Origin: JBMOMT01 sp049324835
Lineage (GTDB): Bacteria; Chloroflexota; Anaerolineae; CAYNKW01
Reading direction: 5' to 3'
Length of the DNA: 64,000 nucleotides
Assembly (NCBI GenBank): GCA_049324835.1
Contig: JBMOMT010000019.1
Coordinates: forward strand, 1 to 64,000
Within the stretch, counting starts at the first letter, position 1. Every line of letters begins with the position of its first letter. A program made the position numbers and the translations under genes. The notes below the pieces were generated by a model, which saw only the letters and a program-made list of their open reading frames with translations, was not told the origin of the DNA and did not search any database. Below are positions 25,748 to 34,444 of the stretch, one piece after another.

Positions 25748-28524
25748 ACACGATCCCGCCGGTAGAGGCACGGCAAGGGACACGGCATGCCGTGTCCCAA
25801 CACTGGCCGGATCTGGCCGCCCTGGCCGGGTTGTTCCTGCTGGCCATGGCCTTTCTGTCGCCCGGTCTGCGGCCCGGCCAGGTGCTCATGCCGATGGATA
25901 TCCTATCGCTTTTCCGTCCCTGGCGGAATGTCGAGCTGGCCGCGCCGCTGCACAACCCGCTGCCCAGCGATGTGGTGGACTATATCTATCCCACCCGCCA
26001 TTTCGCCGCCGAATCGCTCCGTCAGGGTGAATTCCCGCTGTGGAATCCCTACCTGTTTAGTGGTTATCCCTTTGTCTCCAACCTCCAGGCCAGCCTTTTT
26101 TACCCACCCGCCACCCTGAGTCACTTGCTGCCCGAAACGCTGGCCCTGGCGGCCAACGATCTGGACCTGCTGCTGCACCTCTTTTTGGCCGGCGCCGGCC
26201 TGTACCTTTTTCTGCGGACACTCGGCAGCTCGCGGCTGGCGGCTCTCGTGGGTGGTGTGGTATTCATGCTCAACGGCGTCTTTGTCGTCTGGCTCGAGTG
26301 GCACACCATCCTGGGCACGGCGGTCTGGCTGCCCTGGGTCTGGACTTTTTTCGAGCTGGCCCTGCGCCGTGGGCGATGGCGCTATACGCTTTTGGCCGCC
26401 GCGACGCTGGCATTACTGCTGGTGGGCGGCCATCCGCAATGGATGCTGTACGGCCTGCTGGGCCTGGGCCTCTACCTGGCCTTCCGCGTCGTCTGGCCAG
26501 AACCGGCCACCCGGCGGCAGGCGGCGTTCGCCGCCGCCCTGCTGCTGGCGCTGGGCCTGGCGCTGGCGGCGGTGCAGCTATTGCCGGCCGTCGAGTATCT
26601 CAGCCAGGGCCATCGCGCCGCCCTGCCCTACACCGAATTGACCCGCTTTTGCGCGCTGAACCGCCTGATCGTCTACCTGCTGCCCAACTTTTTTGGCAAC
26701 CCCACCCAGAGCGGCTATTGGGGGCCGGAGAATTTCGCCGAGACGACCGCCTACCTGGGCGTGCTGCCGCTGCTGCTCGGCCTGCTGGCCCTGGCCGTGC
26801 GCCGGGATCGCTTCAGCCGTTTTTTCGCCGCGCTGGCCGTTCTGGCTCTGCTGCTGGTCGCCGGCACGCCGCTCTACCGCCTGCTCTACCCGCTGCCCGG
26901 CTTTAACGGCCTGCGCATGGATCGGCTGCTCTACCTGGCCAACCTGGCCCTGGCCGCGCTGGCCGGTCTGGCTTTGGACGGCCTGGCCCGGGCGCGACCG
27001 CGCCCCTGGCCAAAGATGGGGCTGCTCGTCGGCGCGGCGATTCTGCTGCTGCTGGCCGTCGCCGCCGGTTACGGCTGGCATTACCGCGCCGAGGTATGGC
27101 CTCGCTGGCGCGAATTCCAGCCACAAGCCGCGCTTTTTCTGGCGTTACTGCTCGGCGGCGGCGCGTTGATCACACTCCGCGGAACAGGCCGCATTGGACG
27201 GCGCGCTTTTCAACTGGCCGCAGCAGCCATCGTGGCTGCCGATCTGTGGCATTTTGGCTTTGGCTACAACAGCGTCGCGCCCAGCGATCTGATCTACCCG
27301 CCGCGGGAAACCATCCATTTCCTTCAGGCCGATCCAGAGCCGCACCGTTTCGTCACCCTGGCCTATTCACCCGCCCTGGCAGCCAACACCGGCCTGGTCT
27401 TCCGCCTGTCCGATGCAACCGGCTACGAAAACACCGCCCCCAGCCGATACGTGCAGGTGATGGCGGCGGCCAACGGCGGCGAGGCGCTGATCATGGAGCG
27501 GCACATTTTTATGAGCGACTACAAGTCGCCGCTGCTGGATGTGCTCAACGTCAAGTACATCGTCACCGGCGCCGAGCTGTGGCAGCCCGCCGACGCGCCC
27601 GACACCGCCCAGCCGGAGGCCGATACGGTGGTGACGCTGGAACCGGAGCAGCCATTCGATCAGACCATCGCCGTGCAGCACCCCGGCCTGCACCGCATCG
27701 ATCTGTGGCCGGCGGACGACCCGCCATCGACGGGGGTGCTCACCCTGCGCCTGAGCGCCGACCCCGATGGCCTGGAAGTGGCCCACGCCACCGTCGACCT
27801 CGCTGGCTGGACGGAGGGCGAGCCGGTCACGATGTACTTTTCGCCCCTCGCTGACCAGTGGGGGCGGCGCTTTCGTCTGGCGGTGACAGCAAAAGGGGAG
27901 GTGCATCTTCAGGCCAGCGTCGCCAGAGGCCTGCGCCTGGCCAGCTATTTTGCCCCCTACGACCATCTGGTCTTTGAGAGCGCCGCCGAGGATAGCCGCA
28001 TTTACCTGAACGAAGGCTACTTTCCGCGCGCCTTTTTCGTCCACCGCGTCGAAATTGTGCCCGACGGCGAGGCTGCCCTGGCCCGCCTGAACGATCCGGC
28101 CTTCGACCTGCGCGGCGCGGTCATCCTGGAGGAGCCACCGCCGCCGGAACATACCCTGCCGGACGTGGCGTCCGGCGGGGGGGAGGAAACGATCGAGATC
28201 ACGGCCTATCGGCTCAACAGCGTGACGCTGCGGGCGCGCGCCGCAACGCCCGGTTACCTGGTGCTGGCCGATACCTGCTACCCCGGCTGGCAGGCAACGG
28301 TGGATGGGCAGCCAACCCACGTCTACCAGGCCGATTACGTGCTGCGGGCGGTGTACCTGCCGCCGGGCGAGCACGAGGTGCGCTTTTTCTTCCGCCCCCT
28401 GTCTTTCCTCGTGGGGGCGGGCATCAGTGCGCTGGCGCTGCTGCTGTGCGCCGGGCTGCTGTTGTATGGCCTCCTGAGGCAGCGTCTTGACAGCAACGAG
28501 CAAGTGCTCTACAATCAGGCCTGA
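25744..28524 (+). CDS. YfhO family membrane protein
   Basis: The 926-residue protein has about 13 hydrophobic helices. The YfhO-like first loop is MPMDILSLFRPWRN, followed by FPLWNPYLFSGYPFVSNLQA, and the C-terminus is typical of the family (CYPGWQATVDGQ, then VYLPPGEHEVRFFF and a last helix). YfhO proteins are GT-C-like; a Bacillus member is linked to lipoteichoic acid glycosylation. ATG 25744 overlaps the previous stop and is chosen over upstream in-frame starts, which lie inside the previous gene. It overlaps the next gene by one base. It lacks the beta-sandwich module of its neighbours. Confidence 0.85.
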   Translation: MNTIPPVEARQGTRHAVSQHWPDLAALAGLFLLAMAFLSPGLRPGQVLMPMDILSLFRPWRNVELAAPLHNPLPSDVVDYIYPTRHFAAESLRQGEFPLWNPYLFSGYPFVSNLQASLFYPPATLSHLLPETLALAANDLDLLLHLFLAGAGLYLFLRTLGSSRLAALVGGVVFMLNGVFVVWLEWHTILGTAVWLPWVWTFFELALRRGRWRYTLLAAATLALLLVGGHPQWMLYGLLGLGLYLAFRVVWPEPATRRQAAFAAALLLALGLALAAVQLLPAVEYLSQGHRAALPYTELTRFCALNRLIVYLLPNFFGNPTQSGYWGPENFAETTAYLGVLPLLLGLLALAVRRDRFSRFFAALAVLALLLVAGTPLYRLLYPLPGFNGLRMDRLLYLANLALAALAGLALDGLARARPRPWPKMGLLVGAAILLLLAVAAGYGWHYRAEVWPRWREFQPQAALFLALLLGGGALITLRGTGRIGRRAFQLAAAAIVAADLWHFGFGYNSVAPSDLIYPPRETIHFLQADPEPHRFVTLAYSPALAANTGLVFRLSDATGYENTAPSRYVQVMAAANGGEALIMERHIFMSDYKSPLLDVLNVKYIVTGAELWQPADAPDTAQPEADTVVTLEPEQPFDQTIAVQHPGLHRIDLWPADDPPSTGVLTLRLSADPDGLEVAHATVDLAGWTEGEPVTMYFSPLADQWGRRFRLAVTAKGEVHLQASVARGLRLASYFAPYDHLVFESAAEDSRIYLNEGYFPRAFFVHRVEIVPDGEAALARLNDPAFDLRGAVILEEPPPPEHTLPDVASGGGEETIEITAYRLNSVTLRARAATPGYLVLADTCYPGWQATVDGQPTHVYQADYVLRAVYLPPGEHEVRFFFRPLSFLVGAGISALALLLCAGLLLYGLLRQRLDSNEQVLYNQA

Positions 28525-30005
28525 TGATCCAACCTGCAGTTGTTCTCAATCAACGGAACAGTAGAACCACCCGCCGCCGGCCGACTCTCAGCCTGATATG
28601 CCTTCTCCTGCTCACCCTGCTCAACGGCCTGCTGTGGGCGGCGGCCACACCTCTCTTTCAAGGCCCCGACGAGGACGGCCATTTTGCCGCCGTGCAATTC
28701 GTCGCCGAGCATCTGCGGCTGCCCGGCCACGCCGACGGCTTTCGCGCCGACGAGCTGCTGCTGGCCGCGGATCTGGCCGACACCGGCAAGCTGCACAACC
28801 ACCCCGAGCTGCGCCAGGCCTTCAGCGATGGCGCAGACGGGCCCCACGAGGCCGAGCTGCGCGCTCTCGACCCGGCCACACGCACCAGTTACGCCCTCGG
28901 CGCGCCGGGCAAACTGAACCACACCTCGCCGCTGTATTACATCCTGGGAGCCGTGATCTACCGCCTGGCTTATGGCGCCGACCTGTTGGGCCGCGTGTTT
29001 GCCCTGCGGCTCTTTTCTGTGGCCCTGCTCGGGCTCATGGTGTGGGTCAGTTACTGCCTGGCCCGCGAAGCCCTGCCCGGCAACCACGACGCGGCGCTCA
29101 CCGTCGCGGCGCTGGTGGCCTTCCAGCCGATGCTGGCCTTTATCGGGGCTGTGGTCAACAACGACATTCTACTCAATCTACTCACCACTGCCGCCATCTG
29201 GGTGCTGCTGCGCATCTGGCGGCAGGGCCTCACGGCGCGGCGGGCAGCCGCGCTGGGCGCGACGCTGGGTCTGGGCATGCTGGCCAAACCGCTCATCGCC
29301 GGGCTGGCGCTGCCCGTGGCCTGGGTTTTCGCCCGCGAATGGTGGCAGCGGCGGGGCGAGAGGCGCAGGATCGTGTGGCTCGGTTTGTTCACCCTGGCCG
29401 TGGCGCTGGCCCTGTGCGGCTGGTGGCTGGTGCGCAGCTTTGACCTCAACGACGGCGAGCTGTACATGAACGAGGTCAAAAAGGGGTTCCGTATCATCAC
29501 CGAGCCGTTTTTCGACTACCGCGGCCATCCCTGGCAACACGCAGCCGACTATTACGCCTCCGTCGTGGGCGGGGTGTGGAGCAGCTTTTGGGCTGCTTTC
29601 GGCTGGCTGGACACACCCGCCGCCCCGGCCTACTACCGCCTCATCGACGCCGTGACGCTGCCCGGCTTGCTGGGGTTGGCCCTCTGGCTGGCGCGAGTCG
29701 TCCACCGCCGCGCCTGGGCGGCGGCCGGGCCGCCGCTGCTGCTGGCCGCTGCCGTGCTCTCGCCGGTGATCATGATGCACATCTACGATTACACCTACTG
29801 GATCGCGTACGGCGTGGGGCGAGGTCTGCAGGGGCGGTATTTCTTTGGCCAGATGGCGGCGCTGTTTGTGCTGCTGCTGACCGGGCTGCTGGCGCTGCTG
29901 CCCCGCCGCTGGCACGGCGCAGGCCACGTCGCCTTGCGTATGGGCATGGTCGCCGCCAACTTTTACTGCCTGCTGGGGGTCTTTTTGCCGCGTTATTATC
30001 TGTAA
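28524..30005 (+). CDS. DUF2142-like polytopic membrane protein
   Basis: The 493-residue protein has one N-terminal helix and then PLFQGPDEDGHFAAVQFVAE, the first-loop motif of DUF2142 (predicted GT-C superfamily). KLNHTSPLYYILGA comes next, then about ten membrane helices, with LQGRYFFGQMAALFV near the C-terminus. It starts by TGATG overlap with the YfhO gene and ends the long operon. It has no C-terminal soluble module. A role in surface polysaccharide assembly is inferred from neighbours only. Confidence 0.75.
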   Translation: MIQPAVVLNQRNSRTTRRRPTLSLICLLLLTLLNGLLWAAATPLFQGPDEDGHFAAVQFVAEHLRLPGHADGFRADELLLAADLADTGKLHNHPELRQAFSDGADGPHEAELRALDPATRTSYALGAPGKLNHTSPLYYILGAVIYRLAYGADLLGRVFALRLFSVALLGLMVWVSYCLAREALPGNHDAALTVAALVAFQPMLAFIGAVVNNDILLNLLTTAAIWVLLRIWRQGLTARRAAALGATLGLGMLAKPLIAGLALPVAWVFAREWWQRRGERRRIVWLGLFTLAVALALCGWWLVRSFDLNDGELYMNEVKKGFRIITEPFFDYRGHPWQHAADYYASVVGGVWSSFWAAFGWLDTPAAPAYYRLIDAVTLPGLLGLALWLARVVHRRAWAAAGPPLLLAAAVLSPVIMMHIYDYTYWIAYGVGRGLQGRYFFGQMAALFVLLLTGLLALLPRRWHGAGHVALRMGMVAANFYCLLGVFLPRYYL

Positions 30006-30050
30006 CACCAGGCGTGTTCGATAGCACCCTCGCTTGAGAGGAGTCGTCAC

Positions 30051-31889
30051 ATGCTGAACAAAATGAAGCACTGGTTGTTAGGCTCTCCGTTGGCCAGCCA
30101 ACAACTGGGCCACGAGCGGCTGAACAAAATACGCGCCCTGGCGGCCTTTTCGCCGGATGCCCTGTCATCCATCGCCTACGCCAACCAGGAGATCTATCTG
30201 GGGCTGGTCGTCGCCGGGAGTGTGGGGCTCTCTCAGGCCCTGCCGATTGGCTTGACCATCGTCGGGCTGCTGACCATCGTCGCTCTGTCCTATTTCCAGA
30301 CCATCCACGGTTATCCTTCCGGCGGCGGCTCGTACATCGTGGCCCGCGAGAATCTGGGCACGTTGCCGGGGCTGATCGCGGCGGCGGCGTTACTGATAGG
30401 CTATCTTTTAACGGCAGCGGTGAGCCTGACGGCGGGTGTGGAAGCGATTGCCTCCGTGTTTCCCGTATTGTGGTCTCACCGTGTCGCCCTGTCTCTTTTT
30501 CTTCTGGTGGTGATCACGCTGCTCAACCTGCGCGGCCTGCGTGAATCGAGCACGCTGATGGCCATCCCGGTCTACCTCTTTTTGTTCACCTACCTGCCCA
30601 TGCTGGCCTATGGCCTGGTTCGCCTTTTGACGGAGGGGCCTGGAACGCTGGAGGCTGTTGCCCCGCCACCGAGCCAACCGCTGACGGTGTTCCTGGTATT
30701 ACACACCTTCTCGGCCGGCTGCACCGCCCTGACCGGCATCGAGGCCATCAGCAACGGCGTGCCGGCCTTCCAGCCTCCCGAATCCAGGAACGCGGGCCGG
30801 ACACTGATCGTCATGGCGCTGTTGATGGGCCTGCTCTTTGTGGGCAGCATCGGGCTGACGCAAGCCCTGGCCGTGGTCGCCGGGCCGCAGGAGACGATTC
30901 TGTCGGCGCTGGCGCGGCGGCTGCTGGGCGGCGGGCCGATCTACCTGCTGATCCAGGCCGGCACCATGCTCATCCTGGCCGTGGCCGCCAACACCAGTTT
31001 CGCCGGCTTTCCCCGCCTGGCAGCGATTCTGGCCGATGACAGGTTTCTACCCCGTCAACTGACCGGCCTGGGAGATCGATTGGTGTTCTCCAACGGCATC
31101 CTGCTCCTGGCCGGGGCAACAGGTGGGCTGATCGTCGCTTTCGACGGCGACAGTCACGCACTGGTGCCGCTGTTTGCTGTGGGGGTGTTCCTGGCCTTTA
31201 CACTCTCTCAGGCCGGCATGGTGATTCATTGGTGGCGCGAGCGGGGCCAGGGGTGGTGGCTAAAGGCGACGCTCAACGGCTTTGGTGCTCTGGCGACAGG
31301 GATCACCGTCTTGGTCATTGGGGCCAGCAAATTCGTCGAGGGAGCCTGGATCACGGTGCTGCTGATCCCCATCCTGGTGTTGGTCTTTCTCCAGATCCGC
31401 GCCCACTACCGGCAGGTAGCCGAGCAGTTGTCGCTGCGTGGCCTGCCGCCTTCCCTCGAGCCCTTTCCCCGTCCCCGGGTGGTGGTGCCCATCTCTGGCA
31501 TCCATCGGGGCATGATGGATGCCATCGCTTTTGCCCGCTCTATCTCTCAGGATGTCACGGCGGTGTACATCGAGTTGGAGCCGGGGGCCGGGGAGCGCCT
31601 CCGTGAAAAGTGGGAGCATTGGTGGCCCGACGTGCCGCTGGTGATCCGCTCCTCACCCTACCGCTCGCTCGTTGGGCCCTTGTTGGATTTTCTCGACGAA
31701 ATGGATCGCCGGCATAACGACGGGCAGCTAACCACCCTCGTTTTGCCGGAATTCGTCACTGCCAGGTGGTGGCAGGCTATGCTTCACAACCAGACGGCCT
31801 GGTCGATCAAAGTTGCGCTGCTTTATCGCCGCCGCCATCTTGGCTTTCAACGGGTGATCATAGATGTCCCGTTTCACCTCAAAAGGTGA
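30051..31889 (+). CDS. APC-family permease, KimA-like potassium/proton symporter
   Basis: The 612-residue protein has about 12 membrane helices and a soluble C-terminal domain of about 160 residues. The first helix region reads AFSPDALSSIAYANQEIYLG, very like the F-S-x-D-A-L-S-S-x-A-Y stretch of KimA (YdaO). GYPSGGGSYIVARENLG follows, a substrate-site loop of this branch. The C-terminal part (VVPISGIHRGMMDAIAFARS) looks like a universal-stress-protein fold, also as in KimA. K+ uptake driven by the proton gradient is the likely role. KimA in Bacillus is controlled by c-di-AMP; no riboswitch is visible here (only 45 bases separate it from the previous gene). GAGGAG lies 7 bases before the ATG. 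An amino acid permease is the alternative. Confidence 0.8.
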   Translation: MLNKMKHWLLGSPLASQQLGHERLNKIRALAAFSPDALSSIAYANQEIYLGLVVAGSVGLSQALPIGLTIVGLLTIVALSYFQTIHGYPSGGGSYIVARENLGTLPGLIAAAALLIGYLLTAAVSLTAGVEAIASVFPVLWSHRVALSLFLLVVITLLNLRGLRESSTLMAIPVYLFLFTYLPMLAYGLVRLLTEGPGTLEAVAPPPSQPLTVFLVLHTFSAGCTALTGIEAISNGVPAFQPPESRNAGRTLIVMALLMGLLFVGSIGLTQALAVVAGPQETILSALARRLLGGGPIYLLIQAGTMLILAVAANTSFAGFPRLAAILADDRFLPRQLTGLGDRLVFSNGILLLAGATGGLIVAFDGDSHALVPLFAVGVFLAFTLSQAGMVIHWWRERGQGWWLKATLNGFGALATGITVLVIGASKFVEGAWITVLLIPILVLVFLQIRAHYRQVAEQLSLRGLPPSLEPFPRPRVVVPISGIHRGMMDAIAFARSISQDVTAVYIELEPGAGERLREKWEHWWPDVPLVIRSSPYRSLVGPLLDFLDEMDRRHNDGQLTTLVLPEFVTARWWQAMLHNQTAWSIKVALLYRRRHLGFQRVIIDVPFHLKR

Positions 31890-31915
31890 ATGGAGTTGGG
31901 TCTGATCAAAGCCCG

Positions 31916-32010
31916 ACCCTCCCGCAGGTTGAGGAAAAATGAGGCCTCAAGAGCGAATTTGCAGGGACCAAAATAGAGTGGGAGCACCCTGGTCGAACCT
32001 GCGGGAGGGT
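31916..32010. repeat. PAL-1 palindromic element, copy D
   Basis: Perfect 15-base arms ACCCTCCCGCAGGTT (31916-31930) and AACCTGCGGGAGGGT (31996-32010) enclose 65 bases. It lies between the permease stop and the gene at 32050. No convincing -35/-10 pair precedes it here. Confidence 0.93.
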
Positions 32011-32049
32011 TTCCCGCAGATTTTGGCCACACTTTATCGAGTTCCAGAT

Positions 32050-33867
32050 ATGAGAAATAAAGTAGCCATCTGCCTCTCTATCGCCGTGTTGTCGCTGGCC
32101 CTCTACGGCCTGGCGGGCGTGGTCTACTGGCGCGGCAGCGGCCCTGGCGCGCCGCTGCAAGAGCCGATGCACTATGTGGACCAGTACAAGTATCCCCGCG
32201 CCTGGACGCGCGCCCAACTGGCGCCCGGCGCGCCGGAGCCTGCACCGTTCGCCGCCGTCTATGGCCCCAACGTCGTCGGGCAGCGCTTCCGCAGTTGTTG
32301 CGCCAACCTGGCCCTGTTGCGCCTCTGGCTGGGCGGCGCAGCCGGCCAGCAGGTTGTCCTGAGTCTACGAACCGGCCCGGATCGGGCCGATACCCTCGCC
32401 TCGGCCACGATCCGCCTGGAACGAGATGGCTATCACACCTTTACCTTGCCACCGCTGACCGATTCGGCAGGACAGGTCTACTTTTTTTTCGTCGAAGCGC
32501 CAGAGGCCGGCGCCGATCAAGCCGTGGCCCTGCGGGTCATCCCCGGCGACCGCGCCGGCGGCGTGCCGCGGCTCAACGAATACACCGCCGCCGGCAACCT
32601 GGATTTCGCGACCTATCATCGCGGAAAGCCCGGCGGAGCCCGCCCAGAGCCTGTCGAAGGGTGGTTACTGGACGCGCTGGCCGAGCAGATACTGCCCCAG
32701 ACGTTCGCTGCGCGGCTGCAACAGTACAAACCCGGCTTCTTAAAAGGGAGCGCCTTTGGCTGGCTGCTGGCGGCGATGGCGGCAGGGGCAGCGGCCTGGC
32801 TGATCGTCGCCCGGCCAGGCCAGCCTGCTCCAGCGGGCCCGGGGTCCTCAGCCGGACGATGGATCGTCCGGCTGGCGGCGGCTCTGGCCCTGGGCGTGCT
32901 GGTTTTGGCCGCGACGGGGGTGATCCTCTGGCCTCGGCGTGCGACGGCCCTGTCAGCCGGCCCCGGGAATCCCGAACTTGTTCGGAGTAGCGACGTCGGA
33001 AGCCCGGCCCTGGTCTACGATCTGCTGCTCGGCCTCTATCCTGCCGAAAAGCTGCCGGAGCGCCGCCTCTTTGCCACGGCCTGGGCCGGGGTGGACGGCC
33101 GCCCGCAGCCGTGCGTCGCCGCGCCGCCGGATTCGACGCTGCGTTACAGCCTGCGCCTGCCGCCGGAATCCACGCTGCGCCTGGGCATGGCCCTGGAAAC
33201 CGCCGGCGCGCGGCGCCGCTTCGAGGTGGGCCTCGCCGGCGGGCCGAGCCTGTTCAGCCGCGAGCTGCACGGGCCAGACGCGGCGTCGGCGACCATCGAT
33301 CTGAGTCCCTTTGGCGGTCAAGAGGTGCGCCTGGAGTTAAGAACCGTAGGCGAGGAAAACGAGACCTCGCCGGGGCTGTGGTGCGCCCCGCAGATCGAGA
33401 GCGCGCGCTCCTGGCTGCTGCCCTACCCGCTGACGGCGCAACTGGAGCTGCCACAGGCAACCTTTGGCGGTTCTCTGGCCCTGCTGGGCTATCACCTGGA
33501 GACGCCAGAGAGCGCGCCCGGCGGGCAGATGGCGCTGACGCTCTACTGGCACGCTCAGCAGCGGGTGGCGACCGACTATACCGTTTTTGTGCATCTGTTG
33601 GATGAAACGGGCGCCATAGGCGGCCAGGGGGATAGCCAGCCGGTGGGCGGGGCCTACCCGACGACGCTGTGGTCGCCGGAGACGGTGGTTGTGGATCGGC
33701 GTCTCGTGTTGGTCGACGGGCACGCCCCGGCAGGCCAGTACCGTCTGGCGGTGGGGTTGTACGACCTGGCGACGCTGCAGCGGCTGCCGGCCTTCGATAA
33801 CATCGGGCAGCCGTTGCAGGATGATCGACTGCTGTTGGATATGCCGCTGAGGGTTGGCCAACCCTAG
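32050..33867 (+). CDS. Membrane-anchored protein with C-terminal beta-sandwich module
   Basis: The 605-residue product has an N-terminal membrane segment (about 5-27). An extracytoplasmic region with a jelly-roll-like look (about 35-230) follows, then two membrane helices (about 236-255 and 275-300). A second extracytoplasmic region ends in the module shared with the glycosyltransferases (from about 476, LLGYHLETPESAPGGQM). It lacks a GT-C core, so it is probably a surface protein that uses the same binding module. ATG 32050 is chosen because the longer frame upstream is palindromic element D. No ribosome-binding site is visible. Residues about 198-204 (RPEPVEG) are encoded by a dispersed repeat. 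Confidence 0.65.
   Translation: MRNKVAICLSIAVLSLALYGLAGVVYWRGSGPGAPLQEPMHYVDQYKYPRAWTRAQLAPGAPEPAPFAAVYGPNVVGQRFRSCCANLALLRLWLGGAAGQQVVLSLRTGPDRADTLASATIRLERDGYHTFTLPPLTDSAGQVYFFFVEAPEAGADQAVALRVIPGDRAGGVPRLNEYTAAGNLDFATYHRGKPGGARPEPVEGWLLDALAEQILPQTFAARLQQYKPGFLKGSAFGWLLAAMAAGAAAWLIVARPGQPAPAGPGSSAGRWIVRLAAALALGVLVLAATGVILWPRRATALSAGPGNPELVRSSDVGSPALVYDLLLGLYPAEKLPERRLFATAWAGVDGRPQPCVAAPPDSTLRYSLRLPPESTLRLGMALETAGARRRFEVGLAGGPSLFSRELHGPDAASATIDLSPFGGQEVRLELRTVGEENETSPGLWCAPQIESARSWLLPYPLTAQLELPQATFGGSLALLGYHLETPESAPGGQMALTLYWHAQQRVATDYTVFVHLLDETGAIGGQGDSQPVGGAYPTTLWSPETVVVDRRLVLVDGHAPAGQYRLAVGLYDLATLQRLPAFDNIGQPLQDDRLLLDMPLRVGQP
32641..32662 (+). repeat. In-frame CCTGTCGAAGG-type repeat (PEPVEG peptide)
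   Basis: CGCCCAGAGCCTGTCGAAGG is read as RPEPVEG inside the 32050 gene. The AGCCTGTCGAAGG core is a known kind of dispersed sequence in many bacterial genomes, often read as PEPVEG. Confidence 0.7.
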
Positions 33868-33902
33868 CTGTCTATTCCTCCAGCACGCGGCCCCGCAAAG
33901 AC

Positions 33903-34184
33903 TCACAAGTCGGCAGGCACCTGCTCGGTCGCGTGGATGAGCAACACGTAGACCCGTTGGGCAAATGAAATGGCGTCAGCACGACGAAAGCAGAAATGCT
34001 GGCCAACGAGTTCCCCAAATTCGACGATGCTGCGCTCTCTGAGAATCACCTTCAGATCGGCGTCATAGGTCACGCGGGGGCGGCCCCAGATGGCGTTAGC
34101 CACCCCACCGATGACCATATACGGGATGTTTTCTTTCTCCAAGAACCTCTTTAGTTGTCGCAGTGCCTCAGTTAATTGTTCCAC
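33903..34184 (-). pseudogene. AbiEii-like nucleotidyltransferase, C-terminally truncated
   Basis: The frame has MVIGGVANAIWGRPRVTYDA then DLKVIL. The G-G-x-A and D-x-D (DAD) arrangement of minimal nucleotidyltransferases (MNT/AbiEii-like) is complete at the N-terminus. It ends at VPADL, where relatives continue for about 50-80 residues, so the gene is broken. A GTG at 34184 is the best start, overlapping the preceding small gene by 17 bases; the start is uncertain and no ribosome-binding site is clear. It follows the dynamin gene and a small helical protein on the minus strand. Confidence 0.6.
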
Positions 34185-34434
34185 AGTTGTCTTGGTGAAG
34201 CATGACCCCGGCTGCGCGACGCAGTCTCTTGTGCCGTTCAACCCAATAGGCGATGCGTTCTTGATGAAAGACTTGCCAAGAGTCGGGAGCAACGTGTCGG
34301 GCCAACTGATGCAACTCAAAGTACTGATGCAGACTATCCTCGACGGTCAAGCGTGGCAGCCGTTGTTTCTCTTCCTCGCTTTCCCATTCGTTGACCAGCC
34401 TGTAGCCTTCTATAATATCTCCAAGCGTCAGCAT
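34168..34434 (-). CDS. Small helical protein paired with the nucleotidyltransferase
   Basis: The 88-residue product (MLTLGDIIEGYRLVNEWESE at the start) is charged and all-helical in appearance, with no membrane segment. Similar short proteins precede AbiEii-like nucleotidyltransferases in other genomes as I recall them, which would make it the regulator or antitoxin half of such a pair. Its stop overlaps the nucleotidyltransferase frame. It starts 10 bases after the dynamin gene stop, so it is in the same transcript. The function is unproven. Confidence 0.62.
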   Translation of the reverse strand: MLTLGDIIEGYRLVNEWESEEEKQRLPRLTVEDSLHQYFELHQLARHVAPDSWQVFHQERIAYWVERHKRLRRAAGVMLHQDNCGTIN

Positions 34435-34444
34435 TTTTCTTCTC

